Origin: an uncultured Aquimonas sp.
Lineage (GTDB): Bacteria > Pseudomonadota > Gammaproteobacteria > Xanthomonadales > Xanthomonadaceae
Reading direction: 5' to 3'
Length of the DNA stretch: 8,897 nucleotides
Assembly: GCA_946481615.1 (NCBI GenBank)
Contig: CAMLOR010000128.1
Span: 1 to 8,897 of the forward strand
The notes below the pieces were generated by a model that worked only from the letters and a program-made list of their open reading frames with translations, did no database searches and was not told where the DNA came from. A program made the translations under genes and the position numbers. Shown here piece after piece: positions 8,137-8,897 of this stretch (position 1 is its first letter; every line of letters begins with the position of its first letter).

Positions 8137-8897
8137 TCAGCGCTTGGCGAGCGGCACGAACTCGCGGTCTTCCGGCCCGGTGTAGTTGGCGCTCGGGCGG
8201 ATGATCTTGCCGTCGATGCGTTGCTCGATCACGTGCGCGCACCACCCGCTCGTGCGCGAGATCACGAACAGCGGCGTGAACATCGCGGTGGGCACGCCCA
8301 TCATGTGGTAGCTCGACGCGCTGTACCAATCGAGGTTGGGGAACATCTTCTTCATGTCCCACATCAGCGTCTCGATGCGCTCGGACACGTCGAACAACGT
8401 GCGGTTGCCGCCTTCGGTGCAGAGCTTCTTCGAGATGTCCTTGATGATCGGATTGCGCGGATCGCCGATGGTGTACACCGGATGGCCGAAACCGATCACG
8501 ATCTCCTTGCGCTCGACGCGCGCGCGGATGTCGGCCTCGGCCTCGTCGGCCGAGCCGTAGCGCGAGATGATGTCCATCGCCACTTCGTTGGCGCCGCCGT
8601 GCTTCGGGCCGCGCAGCGCGCCGATGGCACCGGTGACGGCCGAGAACATGTCCGAGCCGGTGCCGGCGATCACGCGGGCGGTGAAGGTGGAGGCGTTGAA
8701 CTCGTGCTCGGCGTACAGGATCAGCGACTGGTCCAGCGCGCGCGCGTGCGATTCGCCGGGCGGCTCGCCGTGCAGCAGATGCAGGAAGTGCGCGGCGATG
8801 GTGTCGTCGTCGGTGAGCGTCTCGATGCGCGCGCCGTTGCGGGTGAAATGCCACCAGTACAGCAGCATCGAACCGAAGCTCGCCATCAGGCGGTCGG
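8137..8897 (-). CDS. prpC: 2-methylcitrate synthase PrpC (start lies beyond the right edge)
   Basis: PrpC condenses propionyl-CoA with oxaloacetate to 2-methylcitrate, the entry step of the methylcitrate cycle. The window holds the last 252 codons of a citrate-synthase-fold protein of about 370-390 residues; the frame is open through 8897, so the ATG at 8884-8886 is internal (it reads [10 protein letters not shown]). Active-site features are intact: the His of KHGGANE (codon 8599-8601), the His of [15 protein letters not shown] (codon 8482-8484) and the Asp of [10 protein letters not shown] (codon 8329-8331). [14 protein letters not shown] at the C-terminus and [17 protein letters not shown] favour PrpC over the housekeeping citrate synthase GltA, which has a different, longer type in proteobacteria. 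It points towards prpD, but 7.4 kb of other genes lie between. The repeat block ends 3 bp from its stop. Confidence 0.93.
   Translation of the reverse strand, partial: DRLMASFGSMLLYWWHFTRNGARIETLTDDDTIAAHFLHLLHGEPPGESHARALDQSLILYAEHEFNASTFTARVIAGTGSDMFSAVTGAIGALRGPKHGGANEVAMDIISRYGSADEAEADIRARVERKEIVIGFGHPVYTIGDPRNPIIKDISKKLCTEGGNRTLFDVSERIETLMWDMKKMFPNLDWYSASSYHMMGVPTAMFTPLFVISRTSGWCAHVIEQRIDGKIIRPSANYTGPEDREFVPLAKR

Overview
The window is GC-rich throughout, with strong G/C preference at third codon positions and long antisense open frames of the usual high-GC kind. Gene content points to a Gram-negative proteobacterium. The PrpC and PrpD proteins, the 672-residue FadH and the dispersed palindromes built on attcccgc...gcgggaat fit a gammaproteobacterium of the Xanthomonadales type (Lysobacter or Xanthomonas relatives) best. 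That placement is inference, not proof.

Layout. Both ends carry methylcitrate-cycle genes on the minus strand: the C-terminal two-thirds of prpC at the right edge and the N-terminal half of prpD at the left edge. They are about 7.4 kb apart. An alpha/beta hydrolase lies 55 bp upstream of prpD on the same strand and may share its transcript. Divergent from the hydrolase is an HxlR-type regulator, with a repeat-rich 90-bp region between them that looks like an operator. The HxlR gene converges with, and overlaps by 38 bp, a LysR-type regulator.

Divergent from lysR is a plus-strand series: a DoxX-family membrane protein, a YgiD-like extradiol dioxygenase and a full-length 2,4-dienoyl-CoA reductase (fadH), separated by 49 and 31 bp. 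The lysR-doxX intergenic region carries three TTTGCG(G)AT half-sites and looks like a LysR operator. A 343-bp region with no convincing gene, but with inverted repeats, then leads into a SleB-type cell-wall hydrolase and a stand-alone SpoIIE/PP2C-type phosphatase. The phosphatase converges with prpC across two tandem copies (89-bp period) of a composite palindromic repeat.

Functional reading. PrpC and PrpD oxidise propionyl-CoA, the product of odd-chain fatty acids and some amino acids. FadH lets beta-oxidation pass cis double bonds at even positions. DoxX plus an extradiol dioxygenase under LysR control suggests aromatic or quinone-related chemistry with an unknown substrate. The hydrolase/phosphatase pair is a separate envelope/signalling unit. 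No CRISPR array, transposase, phage module, rRNA or tRNA was seen, and no clearly new multi-gene system.

The most unusual signals are non-coding. Perfect 8-9 bp inverted repeats sit against the start codons of four of the nine starts in the window (prpD, the dioxygenase, fadH and the phosphatase). There are two well-formed candidate operators, and a structured leader before the cell-wall hydrolase.
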